Shown one piece after another: positions 15,219-23,872 of a stretch of DNA of 64,000 nucleotides. The stretch lies in the NCBI GenBank assembly GCA_902765005.1, contig CACWYB010000008.1, forward strand, positions 1 through 64,000. The letters run 5' to 3'. The DNA is from an uncultured Eubacteriales bacterium. Its GTDB lineage: Bacteria; Bacillota; Clostridia; Christensenellales; CAG-138. The number at the start of each line of letters is the position of its first letter. Position 1 is the first letter of the stretch. A model generated the notes under the pieces. It was not told where the DNA came from, searched no databases, and saw only the letters and a list, made by a program, of their open reading frames with translations. The translations under genes and the position numbers were made by a program.

Positions 15219-15468
15219 GCGACTTTTTCTTTTCGGTGAGTGCGGAGCCGAATGCTGCCGGTGGCAGATGCAGCGAGGCGCAGCACGGGCAAAGCAACGA
15301 GAAAGCAAGCGGCAGCACAGCTTTCGACTATGCTTTGCCCATAGCAGAGAAAAAGTCGCCCAAAAAGAAAAGCGTAGGAAAACCAATGGGATAGAACTCC
15401 CAAGCCATTTCGTATTCTTAAAGTTCTTTGGGCCTGCACCCTTTCTTTCAAGAAAGGGTGCGGGCTTT
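15219..15468 (+). repeat. Composite hairpin repeat, copy 3, with an expanded A loop
   Basis: Module A arms GCGACTTTTTCT (15219-15230) and AGAAAAAGTCGC (15348-15359) are 117 bp apart instead of about 11. A decayed B module (AAAGCGTAGGA), the C box AAAGTTCTTTGGGCC (15420-15434) and a perfect D hairpin GCACCCTTTCTTT / AAGAAAGGGTGC (15436-15461) follow, the last with a T-rich tail that may act as terminator. Confidence 0.8.
15253..15340 (+). repeat. Interleaved inverted repeats inside the expanded hairpin (possible pseudoknot)
   Basis: TGCTGCCG (15253-15260) pairs with CGGCAGCA (15310-15317), while GGGCAAAGCA (15287-15296) pairs with TGCTTTGCCC (15331-15340). The two perfect pairs are interleaved rather than nested. 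A local CTGCC-GGT-GGCAG hairpin at 15255-15267 competes with the first pair. Confidence 0.6.
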
Positions 15469-15536
15469 TATTATATTCCTTTCTTTGAACAAACGGTAAA
15501 AAATCAAGAAAAACCGGACAGATAGGGCACAAGGTG

Positions 15537-15545
15537 TGGTATACT
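15537..15545 (+). promoter_or_regulatory. Putative promoter of the topoisomerase pair
   Basis: Extended -10 TGGTATACT (hexamer 15540-15545), with a CGGACA-like -35 at a long 19-bp spacing. Predicted start near 15552, leader with GGGAGGAAAG. Confidence 0.5.
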
Positions 15546-15578
15546 GGCCTGTAAGATTTGGGAGGAAAGACACAAGAT

Positions 15579-17543
15579 ATGGAATCGAACTACAGTGTTT
15601 CCAACATAACGGTCATGGAAGGCCTGGACGCGGTCAGGATGCGCCCCGGCATGTATATAGGCACCACGGGCCCCAAGGGGCTCCACCATCTGCTGTGGGA
15701 GATCGTGGACAACTCCATCGACGAGGCGGCCAACGGCTACGCCAACGAGATCAACGTAACCTTGAACAAGGACGGCTCCGCCACGGTCTTCGACAACGGC
15801 CGGGGCATCCCCGTGGGCATCCACGAGAAGCTGGGGGTCTCCGGAGTGGAGGTTGTGTTCACCCAGCTCCATGCCGGCGGCAAGTTCGGCTACGACTCCT
15901 ACGGCTACTCCGGCGGCCTGCACGGCGTGGGCGCCTCCGTGGTGAACGCCCTGTCCCGGTGGGTCACCGTGGAGGTGTTCACCCAGAACCGGTCCTACAA
16001 GCAGGAGTTCGAAAGCGCCGAAGGGGCGGACGGAAAGATCGTCTCCGGCCGGCCCAAGTACCCCCTGACGGAGACGGGCCGGACCAGGAAGCAGGGCTCC
16101 CTCATCACGTTCCTGCCCGACGATCGGGTGTTCGAAACCGTGGAGTGGAACTACGACGTGATCATGCGGCGTCTGCGGGAGCTGGGATACCTGAACCGGG
16201 GCGTGAAGCTGACCTTGGAAGATCAGCGGCCCGGCAAGAAGGGCCGAAGGGACGAATTCTGCTTCGAAGGCGGCCTTTCGGACTTCGTGCGCTATCTCAA
16301 TAGCGAGAGCACGCCCCTCTACGACACGCCCATCCACATCGGCGGCAAGAGCGGGGACATCCTGGTGGACCTGGCCATCCAGCACAACGACGGCTACACG
16401 GAGAACCTGTTCAGCTATGTGAACAACATCCCCACCTCCGAGGGCGGCACCCACGAGACCGGCTTCAAGGCGGCCTTCACCAAGTGCATGAACGACTACT
16501 GCCGCCGGACCGGCCTCATCAAGGACAAGGACCCCTCCCTGGCCGGGGAAGATTTCCGGGAGGGCCTTACGGTGGTCCTTTCCGTGAAGATGCGGAACAT
16601 CCAGTTTGAGGGCCAGACCAAGACCAAGCTGGGCAACACCGAAGCCCGGCCCGCCGTGGAGGCGGTGGTCACCCAGGAGCTGACCCGATACCTGGAGGAC
16701 ATCAAGAACGCCGCCACCGGCAACATCATCGCGGACAAGGCCATCAAGGCTAGCCGTGCCCGCCAGGCCGCCCGCAAGGCCAAGGAGAACGCCCGGGAGA
16801 AGAACAAGCTGGAAAACGCGCCCCTGGTGGGGAAGCTCAGTAGCTGCACCGGCCGGAACTACGCCATCAACGAGCTGTTCATCGTGGAGGGCGACTCCGC
16901 CGGCGGCTCCGCCAAGCAAGGGCGTGACCGGCGGTTCCAGGCCATTTTGCCCCTGCGAGGCAAGCCCCTGAACGTGGAAAAGAAGCGGCTGGAGCAGGTG
17001 CTGCAAAACGAGGAGTTCCGCTCCATCATCACGGCCCTGGGCACCGGCATCGGCGAGGACTTCGACATCACCAACTTGAAATATGACAAGGTCATCATCC
17101 TGGCGGACGCGGACCAGGACGGCGCCCACATCCGGGCCATCCTGCTCACCTTCTTCTACCGGTACATGCGGGAGCTCATCAACCAGGGCCACGTCTATAT
17201 CGGCATGGCGCCCCTTTACCGGGTGCAGAAGAAGGACGGAAAACCCATCTACTGCTACGACGACCCGGCGCTGAAGCAGGCCCTCAAGACCGTGGGCAAG
17301 AACTACACCCTGCAGCGGTACAAGGGTCTGGGCGAGATGAACCCGGAGCAGCTGTGGGAAACCACCATGGACCCGGCGGCCCGGCGGCTCACCCGGGTGC
17401 ACATCGAGGACGCGGCGGACGTGGAGCACCTGGTCACGGTGCTCATGGGGGACAAGGTCCAGTCCCGGAAGGAGTACATCTTCTCCTACGCCGACTTCAA
17501 CAAGGACAAGACCGCTTTTGAGAAGCTGAGAGAAGAATCCTGA
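15579..17543 (+). CDS. gyrB/parE: Type IIA DNA topoisomerase, ATPase subunit B (GyrB/ParE)
   Basis: A 654-residue ATPase subunit. GHKL ATP-binding domain: [32 protein letters not shown] and the [15 protein letters not shown] loop; transducer domain with [12 protein letters not shown]; Toprim domain with [20 protein letters not shown] and [11 protein letters not shown]-terminal [19 protein letters not shown]. With the next gene it forms a full A2B2 enzyme that passes DNA duplexes through each other. GyrB and ParE are hard to separate: the Toprim and transducer segments look gyrase-like, while the partner resembles the second clostridial (ParC-like) A subunit. Start at the ATG after GGAGGAAAG. 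Confidence 0.9.
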   Translation: MESNYSVSNITVMEGLDAVRMRPGMYIGTTGPKGLHHLLWEIVDNSIDEAANGYANEINVTLNKDGSATVFDNGRGIPVGIHEKLGVSGVEVVFTQLHAGGKFGYDSYGYSGGLHGVGASVVNALSRWVTVEVFTQNRSYKQEFESAEGADGKIVSGRPKYPLTETGRTRKQGSLITFLPDDRVFETVEWNYDVIMRRLRELGYLNRGVKLTLEDQRPGKKGRRDEFCFEGGLSDFVRYLNSESTPLYDTPIHIGGKSGDILVDLAIQHNDGYTENLFSYVNNIPTSEGGTHETGFKAAFTKCMNDYCRRTGLIKDKDPSLAGEDFREGLTVVLSVKMRNIQFEGQTKTKLGNTEARPAVEAVVTQELTRYLEDIKNAATGNIIADKAIKASRARQAARKAKENAREKNKLENAPLVGKLSSCTGRNYAINELFIVEGDSAGGSAKQGRDRRFQAILPLRGKPLNVEKKRLEQVLQNEEFRSIITALGTGIGEDFDITNLKYDKVIILADADQDGAHIRAILLTFFYRYMRELINQGHVYIGMAPLYRVQKKDGKPIYCYDDPALKQALKTVGKNYTLQRYKGLGEMNPEQLWETTMDPAARRLTRVHIEDAADVEHLVTVLMGDKVQSRKEYIFSYADFNKDKTAFEKLREES

Positions 17544-17580
17544 AGAACCGAAGAAGGAGGAGATCATCCTCTTCCGCAGC

Positions 17581-19947
17581 ATGGACGAGGTCATGCACGA
17601 CTCCATGATTCCCTACGCGGAGCACGTCATTTTGGAGCGGGCCCTGCCCCGGGTGGAGGACGGCCTCAAGCCCGTTCAGCGGCGCATCCTCTACACCATG
17701 ATGGAGCTGGGGCTCTCCCCGGACAAGCCCCACCGCAAGAGCGCCCGCATCGTGGGGGACTGCCTTGGTAAATACCATCCCCATGGGGACAGCTCCGTCT
17801 ACGAGGCCATGGTCCACATGGCCCAGCCCTTCGCCATGAGCCTGCCCCTGGTGGACGGCCACGGCAACTTTGGCTCCATCGACGGGGACTCCGCCGCCGC
17901 CATGCGGTACACCGAGGCCCGCATGACCGACGCGGCCATGCAGCTTCTCAGGGACATCGACCTCGATACGGTGGACTATTCCCTGAACTTCGACGACACC
18001 CTGAAGGAGCCGGACCTGCTGCCCGGCCGGTTCCCCAACCTGCTCATCAACGGCGCCTCAGGCATCGCGGTGGGCCTGGCCACCAACATCCCGCCTCACA
18101 ACCCGGGGGAGGCCATCGACGCGGCGGTGGCCATGATCGACGACCCGAAGATCACCATCCAGAAGCTCATGGAGATCATGCCGGCCCCGGATTTCCCCAC
18201 GGGCGGGTACCTCATCGACTCCCCGGAGATCGCCGCCGCCTACGAAACGGGCCGGGGCAAGCTCACCATGCGGGCCAAGACCCACTTTGAGCAGGCCAAG
18301 AACGGCAAGACCCTCATCGTCATCACGGAGATCCCCTTCGGCATCAATAAGGCGGCGGCCCTGCAGAAGATTTTGACCGTCACCCAGGAGAAGAAGGCCA
18401 TGTTCGCCGGGGTCGCGGACATCCGGGACGAAAGCGATCGGCAGGGCATGCGGGCCGTCATCGAGGTGAAGAAGGATGCGGACCCGGAGAAGATCCTCCA
18501 GGCCCTGTTCAAGTATTCCGATCTGCAGTGCACTTTCGGCGTGAACATGACCGCCATCGCCGAGGGCAAGCCCCAGCAGCTGGATCTGAAGAGCATCCTC
18601 GGATATTTCATCAACCACCAGAAGAATGTGATCACCCGGCGGACAAAGTGCGAGCTGGAGACGGCCCGGCGCCGGGAGCACATCCTGGAAGGATTGATGG
18701 TGGCCGTGGACCACGTGGATGCGGTCATCAAGCTCATCCGGGGGAGCAAGTCCCCCAAGGAGGCCAAGGAGAAGCTGATGGCGACCTACAGCCTTTCCGA
18801 GGTCCAGGCCCAGGCCATACTGGACCTTCGGCTCCAGCGGCTCACCAACCTCGAATTGGTGGCCATCGAGAAGGAATATCACGACGTGCAGAAGCGCATC
18901 GCCGAGCTGGAAGGAATACTGGCTTCGGAGCGAAAGCTCATGGCCCTCATCAAGAAGGAGCTGCTGGAGATCAAGAAGCTGTTCCCTGTGGCCCGGCGGA
19001 CCCAGATCGTGAAGGGGGACGCCCGGATCGAACTGCCCGAGGAGAAGGCGGCCGTCACCGAGGAGATGGTCGTGGCCTTCTGCGCGGATCTCAAGGTCCG
19101 CAAGTGGCCCTCCCGGCTCTTCACCCTATCGGAGATCAGCGCGGACAAGCCCTGGCAGGTGGTGAAATTGACCGGGGACGGAAAGCTCCGGCTCTTCACG
19201 GACCGGGGGGATATGCTCATGCTGAACGTGGGCGACATCCCCGAGACCCGGCCCACAGCCCGGGCGGTGAGCCTGACCTCCCTGCTGGCCTTTGAAAAGA
19301 ACGAGCAGATCGTGAACGTGTTCCCCGAGGATGGGGAAGGGGACTACCTCTTCTTCACGGCCGGCGGCGCGGTGAAGCGGACCCCCTGCGCCGACTACAG
19401 CGTGCGGGCAAAGCGCACCGCCGCCCTGAACCTGAAGGAAAAGGACAGGCTCATCGCCGTGGAGAAGGCCAACGGGCTCTCCGTCCTGCTGGTGACGGAG
19501 AAGGGCATGAGCATCCGCTTTGCCGCCGAGGAGGTGCCGGCCATGGGCCGGGTGTCCTCCGGCGTGCGGGGCATCAAGCTGGACGACAAGGACCGGGTGC
19601 TCTTCGCCGGCCAGACCGACGACGAAGGGGAGCTGGCCCTCATCACGGACCGGGGGTTCTCCAAGCGGAGCTTCCTCTTTGAGTATGAGACCCAGGGCCG
19701 GGGCGGCAAGGGCCTCAAGACCTTCGACTTCAACAAGAAGGGAAGCAACGGCACCCGGCTCGTATGGGCGGCGCCGGTGAAGGAGCCCTATGACTTTGTG
19801 ATCGAGCAGCGGCGGAGCCCGGAGACCACCATGAACACGGAGCAGCTTCGGCTGGAGGACCGGTTCAGCAAGGGGACCATGGCGGTGCCGGTGCTGCTGG
19901 ACGACGATGTGGTGGGCGTGCGCCCCGTGCTTCTCGGAAAAATTTGA
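17581..19947 (+). CDS. gyrA/parC: Type IIA DNA topoisomerase, DNA-cleaving subunit A (GyrA/ParC)
   Basis: 788 residues counted from the first ATG. The breakage-reunion core has [32 protein letters not shown] (quinolone-resistance region) and catalytic tyrosine Y110 in AMRYTEARM; a coiled coil (about residues 355-470) and a C-terminal beta-pinwheel follow. The pinwheel has [11 protein letters not shown], a weakened form of the GyrA box QRRGGKG, so ParC-like function is plausible. The frame is open for 17 more codons upstream and reads like the usual N-terminus of the family ([20 protein letters not shown]), with AAGGAGGAG about 20 bases before this ATG but no ATG, GTG or TTG. The true start is therefore unsure. 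Confidence 0.88.
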   Translation: MDEVMHDSMIPYAEHVILERALPRVEDGLKPVQRRILYTMMELGLSPDKPHRKSARIVGDCLGKYHPHGDSSVYEAMVHMAQPFAMSLPLVDGHGNFGSIDGDSAAAMRYTEARMTDAAMQLLRDIDLDTVDYSLNFDDTLKEPDLLPGRFPNLLINGASGIAVGLATNIPPHNPGEAIDAAVAMIDDPKITIQKLMEIMPAPDFPTGGYLIDSPEIAAAYETGRGKLTMRAKTHFEQAKNGKTLIVITEIPFGINKAAALQKILTVTQEKKAMFAGVADIRDESDRQGMRAVIEVKKDADPEKILQALFKYSDLQCTFGVNMTAIAEGKPQQLDLKSILGYFINHQKNVITRRTKCELETARRREHILEGLMVAVDHVDAVIKLIRGSKSPKEAKEKLMATYSLSEVQAQAILDLRLQRLTNLELVAIEKEYHDVQKRIAELEGILASERKLMALIKKELLEIKKLFPVARRTQIVKGDARIELPEEKAAVTEEMVVAFCADLKVRKWPSRLFTLSEISADKPWQVVKLTGDGKLRLFTDRGDMLMLNVGDIPETRPTARAVSLTSLLAFEKNEQIVNVFPEDGEGDYLFFTAGGAVKRTPCADYSVRAKRTAALNLKEKDRLIAVEKANGLSVLLVTEKGMSIRFAAEEVPAMGRVSSGVRGIKLDDKDRVLFAGQTDDEGELALITDRGFSKRSFLFEYETQGRGGKGLKTFDFNKKGSNGTRLVWAAPVKEPYDFVIEQRRSPETTMNTEQLRLEDRFSKGTMAVPVLLDDDVVGVRPVLLGKI

Positions 19948-20013
19948 AGCCGGCGCAACCTTTGGCCCTCCTGAGCGGTGTTACTGGTGAAACAACAAGG
20001 GAGGAAATGCAAA

Positions 20014-21087
20014 ATGAAGCGTAAACAAACCATCATCGCCCTGCTGCTGGCGGCGCTGTTCATCCTTTCACTGGGAGGCTGCGCCAGCAAGAGCGCCGAC
20101 CGGGGCTACGACAGCTCCATGGTGTATGGGTCCTATCCCCAGGAAGCCGCTTACGACATGGATATGCCTATGCCGGAGGAGCCGGTTGCCATGGCCGATG
20201 AGACGGCGGAGTATGGGTACCGATCCGAAGCGAAGGCAGCCGGGAATGTGTCCACCACTGCTTCCCAAATGAAGGGGGAGAGCGCCAACCTTACCGGGGC
20301 GGTCAGCGGACGGAAGATCATCAAAAACGGGGACCTGTCCATTCAGACCCGGGAATTTGACGCCTTTTTGGAGGATCTGAGCCATTCCATCCTGGCGGTG
20401 GGCGGGTATGTGGAGGCCTCCAGCATCAGCGGCAACAGCTACAACCGGAACCGGATGCGGTCCGCGGACATCACCGCCCGCATCCCCGCGGAGCAGCTGG
20501 ACGCCTTCTGCGACCAGGTGTCCGACCTGGGGAACGTGACCTACAAGAACCTGTACACCCGGGACGTCACCTTGACCTATGTGGACCTGGAGAGCCATGT
20601 GAAGGCCCTGCGCCAGGAGCAGGAGACCCTTATGGAGCTGCTGAAGAAGGCGGAGAGCGTGGAGGACATCATCGCCATCCAGTCCCGGCTTTCGGACGTG
20701 ATCTATGAGATCGAGAGCTATGAGTCCACCCTGCGCACCTACGACGACCAGATCGCCTATTCCTCCGTGTACCTGAACATCCAGGAGGTGGCTCGGGAGA
20801 CGGCGGTGGAGAAGGAGACCGCCGGTCAGGAGATCGCCCGCCGGTTCCGGGAGAACTGGGAGGACGTGAAGGACGGCGCGACCCGGTTCGGCATCAACTT
20901 CGTGTCCGATCTGCCGGTGATCCTGGTCTGGGTGGTGTTCCTGGGGATCGTCGCGGTGGTGATCGTGATCATCGTCAAGGGCGCACCCAAGCGGAAGGCG
21001 AAGCGGGAGCGCCGCAGGGCCCTGAAGCTCCAGAAGAAATACCAGAAGGAGCAGGCGAAGCTTGCCGCCGAGGGGAAGAAGGAATAG
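20014..21087 (+). CDS. DUF4349-type membrane-anchored lipoprotein
   Basis: A 357-residue envelope protein. The signal peptide ends in a lipobox (LSLGGCAS), and the mature N-terminus is a Tyr/Met/Pro-rich linker. From about residue 90 comes the DUF4349 domain: KIIKNGDLSIQTREFDAFLE, GGYVEASSIS, ITARIPAEQLDAFCDQVSDLG, a coiled coil (LRQEQETLMELLKKAESVEDI) and STLRTYDDQIAYSSVYLNI. A C-terminal membrane helix (LPVILVWVVFLGIVAVVIVI) and a Lys/Arg-rich tail follow. Lipid anchor plus C-terminal helix means both ends are at the membrane. The function is unknown. The start at 20014 follows GGGAGG; it is 66 bp after the topoisomerase gene. Confidence 0.82.
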   Translation: MKRKQTIIALLLAALFILSLGGCASKSADRGYDSSMVYGSYPQEAAYDMDMPMPEEPVAMADETAEYGYRSEAKAAGNVSTTASQMKGESANLTGAVSGRKIIKNGDLSIQTREFDAFLEDLSHSILAVGGYVEASSISGNSYNRNRMRSADITARIPAEQLDAFCDQVSDLGNVTYKNLYTRDVTLTYVDLESHVKALRQEQETLMELLKKAESVEDIIAIQSRLSDVIYEIESYESTLRTYDDQIAYSSVYLNIQEVARETAVEKETAGQEIARRFRENWEDVKDGATRFGINFVSDLPVILVWVVFLGIVAVVIVIIVKGAPKRKAKRERRRALKLQKKYQKEQAKLAAEGKKE

Positions 21088-21104
21088 GTTCGCGAGCTTG
21101 GGTT

Positions 21105-21240
21105 GCCGCTTTTTTCTCTTCCGTGAAGAGAAAAAAGCGGCACAGAAAAGAGAAGCTTAGGAAAGAAAAATGGCTTCGCAAACATAGCTATACAGTTGGT
21201 CAAAGTTCTTTTACACAGCTTTTCTTTCAAGAAAAGCTGT
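21105..21240 (+). repeat. Composite hairpin repeat, copy 4 (A, partial B, C, D)
   Basis: Perfect A hairpin GCCGCTTTTTTCTCTTC / GAAGAGAAAAAAGCGGC (21105-21141), left arm of B (AGAAGCTTAGGAAA), C box CAAAGTTCTTTTA, and a perfect D hairpin ACAGCTTTTCTTT / CAAGAAAAGCTGT (21215-21240). It lies between two genes in the same direction and ends 35 bp before the next start. Confidence 0.85.
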
Positions 21241-21275
21241 TAATTATAAATTATTCCACATAAAAAGGAGCAATC

Positions 21276-22571
21276 ATGAAACGCCTGCTGGCACACGCCG
21301 ACATACTTGCCTGGGAAAACGGCGGGTTCGTCTGCCTGAAAAACGGATATCTGGGCATCAACGGGGACAGGATCGACTATCTGGGCACCCAGGCGCCCCA
21401 AGCCCCCTACGCCGAAACCCGGGACATGACCGGCAAGCTCCTGTTGCCCGGCCTCATCAACGGCCACACCCACACGGGCATGAGCCTGCTGCGGGGCCTG
21501 GGCAGCGATCTGCCCCTGGATAAATGGCTGTTCGACACGGTCTTCCCCGTGGAGGACCGGCTCACCGACGAAGATCTGCGCATCGGCATGGAGCTTTCCA
21601 TGCTGGAAATGCTGGCTTCCGGCATCACCTCCTTCACGGATATGTACATGGGCGCCAGCTATTGCGCCCCGGTCATCCTGGCTTCCGGCATGAAAGCCAA
21701 CCTGTGCCGCCCGATGCAGTCCTTCGATCCCGACGAGGACCCCATGACCTGCCGCCGGATGCGGGAAATGCTGGCTCTGTACGACGAGTGGAACGGGGCC
21801 GGGGACGGCCGGATCGTCACGGATTTCTCCATTCACGCCGAATACACCTGCACGGAGCGGATGGTCCGGGCCGCGGCGGAGGAAGCGCAAAAGCGGGGCG
21901 CCGGCATGCACGTCCACCTTTCGGAAACGGAAGCGGAGCAGCAGAAGTGCATTGAGAGATACGGCATGACCCCGGCGGAATGGTTCGACAGCCTGGGCGC
22001 CTTTGGGGGCCGGGCCTACGCCGCCCACGGCGTGTGGCTTACGGAATCGGACCGGGCGCTGCTGAAACAGAGGGGCGTGAGCGTGGTCCACTGCCCGGAG
22101 AGCAACCTGAAGCTGGGCAGCGGCGTGGCGAACGTGCCCGCCCTGGTGGCCGAGGGGCTGAACGTGGCCATCGGCACGGACGGGGCCGCCAGCAACAACA
22201 ATCTGAACATGCTGGAAGAAATGCACCTGGTGGGTCTGCTGCACAAGGGCGTGCAGCGAGACCCCACCCTCATCTCCCCGGCCCAGGTCCTTTCCATGGC
22301 TACGGTGAACGGGGCCAGGCTCCAGGGGCGGACGGACACCGGCGCTCTTGCCGTGGGCCGAAAGGCGGACATCGTCGCCATCGACACGGATCGGCCCCAC
22401 CTGACGCCCAATATCGATCCTATGGCCAACCTCATCTACGCCGCCCAGGGCGCGGACGTGGTGCTGACCATGGTGGACGGGCGCATCCTCTATGAGAACG
22501 GCGCATACCTGACGCTGGATAGGGAGCGCATCCTCTTTGACGCCCGAAAAGCGGCCCGTCGACTGCTCTGA
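21276..22571 (+). CDS. mtaD: 5-methylthioadenosine / S-adenosylhomocysteine deaminase-type amidohydrolase
   Basis: A 431-residue amidohydrolase. The metal site shows in LLPGLINGHTHTGMSLLRG (HxH), HVHLSETEAE (third His), YAAHGVWLTESD (fourth His) and IGTDGAASNNNLNM (metal-binding Asp). The segment LPLDKWLFDTVFPVEDRLTDED is typical of the MTA/SAH deaminase branch rather than guanine or cytosine deaminases. It converts methylthioadenosine or S-adenosylhomocysteine to the inosine form in the cytoplasm. An MTA-phosphorylase-like gene at 10.7 kb could act on related nucleosides. It starts after AAAAAGGAGC and appears to be monocistronic. Confidence 0.9.
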   Translation: MKRLLAHADILAWENGGFVCLKNGYLGINGDRIDYLGTQAPQAPYAETRDMTGKLLLPGLINGHTHTGMSLLRGLGSDLPLDKWLFDTVFPVEDRLTDEDLRIGMELSMLEMLASGITSFTDMYMGASYCAPVILASGMKANLCRPMQSFDPDEDPMTCRRMREMLALYDEWNGAGDGRIVTDFSIHAEYTCTERMVRAAAEEAQKRGAGMHVHLSETEAEQQKCIERYGMTPAEWFDSLGAFGGRAYAAHGVWLTESDRALLKQRGVSVVHCPESNLKLGSGVANVPALVAEGLNVAIGTDGAASNNNLNMLEEMHLVGLLHKGVQRDPTLISPAQVLSMATVNGARLQGRTDTGALAVGRKADIVAIDTDRPHLTPNIDPMANLIYAAQGADVVLTMVDGRILYENGAYLTLDRERILFDARKAARRLL

Positions 22572-22690
22572 TGGGTGCAGGGGAACCTGCAAAAAATGAT
22601 ATACGAAATCAAAAATCGCAGGAATCGGGTCAGGAATACGGTCTTGCGCATGTTTATTCAGGGGGTGCGTCATAAAAACAAGAAAATGAC

Positions 22691-22719
22691 TTGAATTTTT
22701 TTCAGGCATAGCTTAAAAT
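22691..22719 (+). promoter_or_regulatory. Promoter of the TAXI-TRAP operon
   Basis: TTGAAT (22691-22696), 17-bp spacer, TAAAAT (22714-22719). The following leader of about 45 nt carries AAAAGGAGA before the ATG. Confidence 0.75.
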
Positions 22720-22769
22720 ATTATACGTCGAGTCATACCCGGCAAACAAAACTGAAAAGGAGATCTATC

Positions 22770-23756
22770 ATGAAAAAGTTTCTGGCGATTATCCTGGTTT
22801 TGATTCTGGCCGTTTCCGCGGTTGCCTGCTCCGGCGGCGGCGCGGCGAACACCGCTAAGAAAGCCTCCCTCACCATGGGCACCGGCGGTGAGTCCGGCAC
22901 CTACTTCGCGGTGGGCGGCGTGCTCGCAAATGTGCTCAACGAGAAGAACCCCGACCTCATGAACGTGAACGTGGTGTCCACCGGCGGCTCCGCTGACAAC
23001 CTGCAGAACATGGCTGCCGGCGTCTACCAGCTGGCCACCGTTCAGTCCGACGTGATGACCTACGCCTACAACGGCACCCGTTCCTTCGAGCAGACCGGCG
23101 CCGTGCCCAACGTGCGGATCCTGGCCGGCCTCTATGCCGAGACCGTGCAGATCGTGACCACCGACCCCAACATCAAGACCGTGGCCGATCTGAAGGGCAA
23201 AGCCGTCTGCGTGGGCGACCAGAACTCCGGTACCTACTTCAACGCCAAGGATGTGTTCGATGCCTACGGCATGGACATTGAGAACGACATCAAGCCCATC
23301 TTCCAGTCCTTCGGCGCCTCCACCGAAAGCCTGAAGGACGGCAAGATCGACGCCGCCTTCCTGACCGCCGGCGCACCCACCACCTCCGTTGTGGATCTGG
23401 GCACCGCCAAGACCGTGTACCTGGTCTCCATCGATGACGAGCACATGGGCAAGCTCCTGGAGGCCTGCCCCTTCTATGCCAAGTACATCATCGGCAAGGA
23501 CGTGTACAAGACCCCCGAAGACTGCCAGACCGTGACCGTGAAGGCGACCTTGGTGGCTGACGCCGCCATCAGCGACGACGTGGCCTACGCCATCGTGAAG
23601 ACCATCTTTGAGGGCAAGGACGAGATCACCGCGGCCCACGCCAAGGGCGCCGAGCTGGACCTCACCTTCGCCACCGACGGCATGGCCATCCCCTTCCATC
23701 CCGGCGCTGCCAAGTACTTCGCCGAGAAGGGCATCACCGTGTCCACCGGCAAGTAA
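22770..23756 (+). CDS. TAXI-family TRAP transporter solute-binding lipoprotein
   Basis: A 328-residue extracytoplasmic binding protein. The signal peptide ends in a lipobox (AVSAVACSG), so it is lipid-anchored. TAXI-family hallmarks are TMGTGGESGTYFAVGGVLANV at the mature N-terminus, DLKGKAVCVGDQNSGTYFNAKDV, and DAAFLTAGAPTTSVVDL. It hands its ligand to the membrane permease encoded 116 bp downstream; TAXI proteins take carboxylates such as glutamate or other organic acids, but the ligand here is unknown. Codon use is strongly biased and the promoter is good, suggesting high expression. Confidence 0.93.
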   Translation: MKKFLAIILVLILAVSAVACSGGGAANTAKKASLTMGTGGESGTYFAVGGVLANVLNEKNPDLMNVNVVSTGGSADNLQNMAAGVYQLATVQSDVMTYAYNGTRSFEQTGAVPNVRILAGLYAETVQIVTTDPNIKTVADLKGKAVCVGDQNSGTYFNAKDVFDAYGMDIENDIKPIFQSFGASTESLKDGKIDAAFLTAGAPTTSVVDLGTAKTVYLVSIDDEHMGKLLEACPFYAKYIIGKDVYKTPEDCQTVTVKATLVADAAISDDVAYAIVKTIFEGKDEITAAHAKGAELDLTFATDGMAIPFHPGAAKYFAEKGITVSTGK

Positions 23757-23789
23757 GGATGGACCCGGCAAAAAGATAAACTGAACGAT

Positions 23790-23831
23790 CGGGAGCTGCG
23801 GCGGTTTCTCAGCAAAGCGCGGCGGCTCCCG
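23790..23831 (+). promoter_or_regulatory. Intercistronic hairpin between binding protein and permease
   Basis: CGGGAGC (23790-23796) pairs with GCTCCCG (23825-23831), with weaker inner pairing; no T-run follows. It may protect the upstream message or reduce read-through, so that more binding protein than permease is made. Confidence 0.5.
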
Positions 23832-23872
23832 CTGTTTACAGAGAGCATACTTATTATTCGGAGGAACACTCC

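Larger units (their letters stand above)
15207..15578. other. 372-bp intergenic region before the topoisomerase genes
   Basis: No gene is supported. The region holds the enlarged composite repeat copy 3 (15219-15468), with an inserted segment in its first hairpin, and the topoisomerase promoter (15537-15545). Confidence 0.7.

Noticed and set aside
21241..21275. SAM or SAH riboswitch before the deaminase gene
   Set aside because: The space is taken up by a composite repeat, and no aptamer-like conserved core is present.
22577..22592. Terminator after the MTA/SAH deaminase gene
   Set aside because: The small GCAGG/CCTGC hairpin is followed by A residues, not T, on the coding strand.
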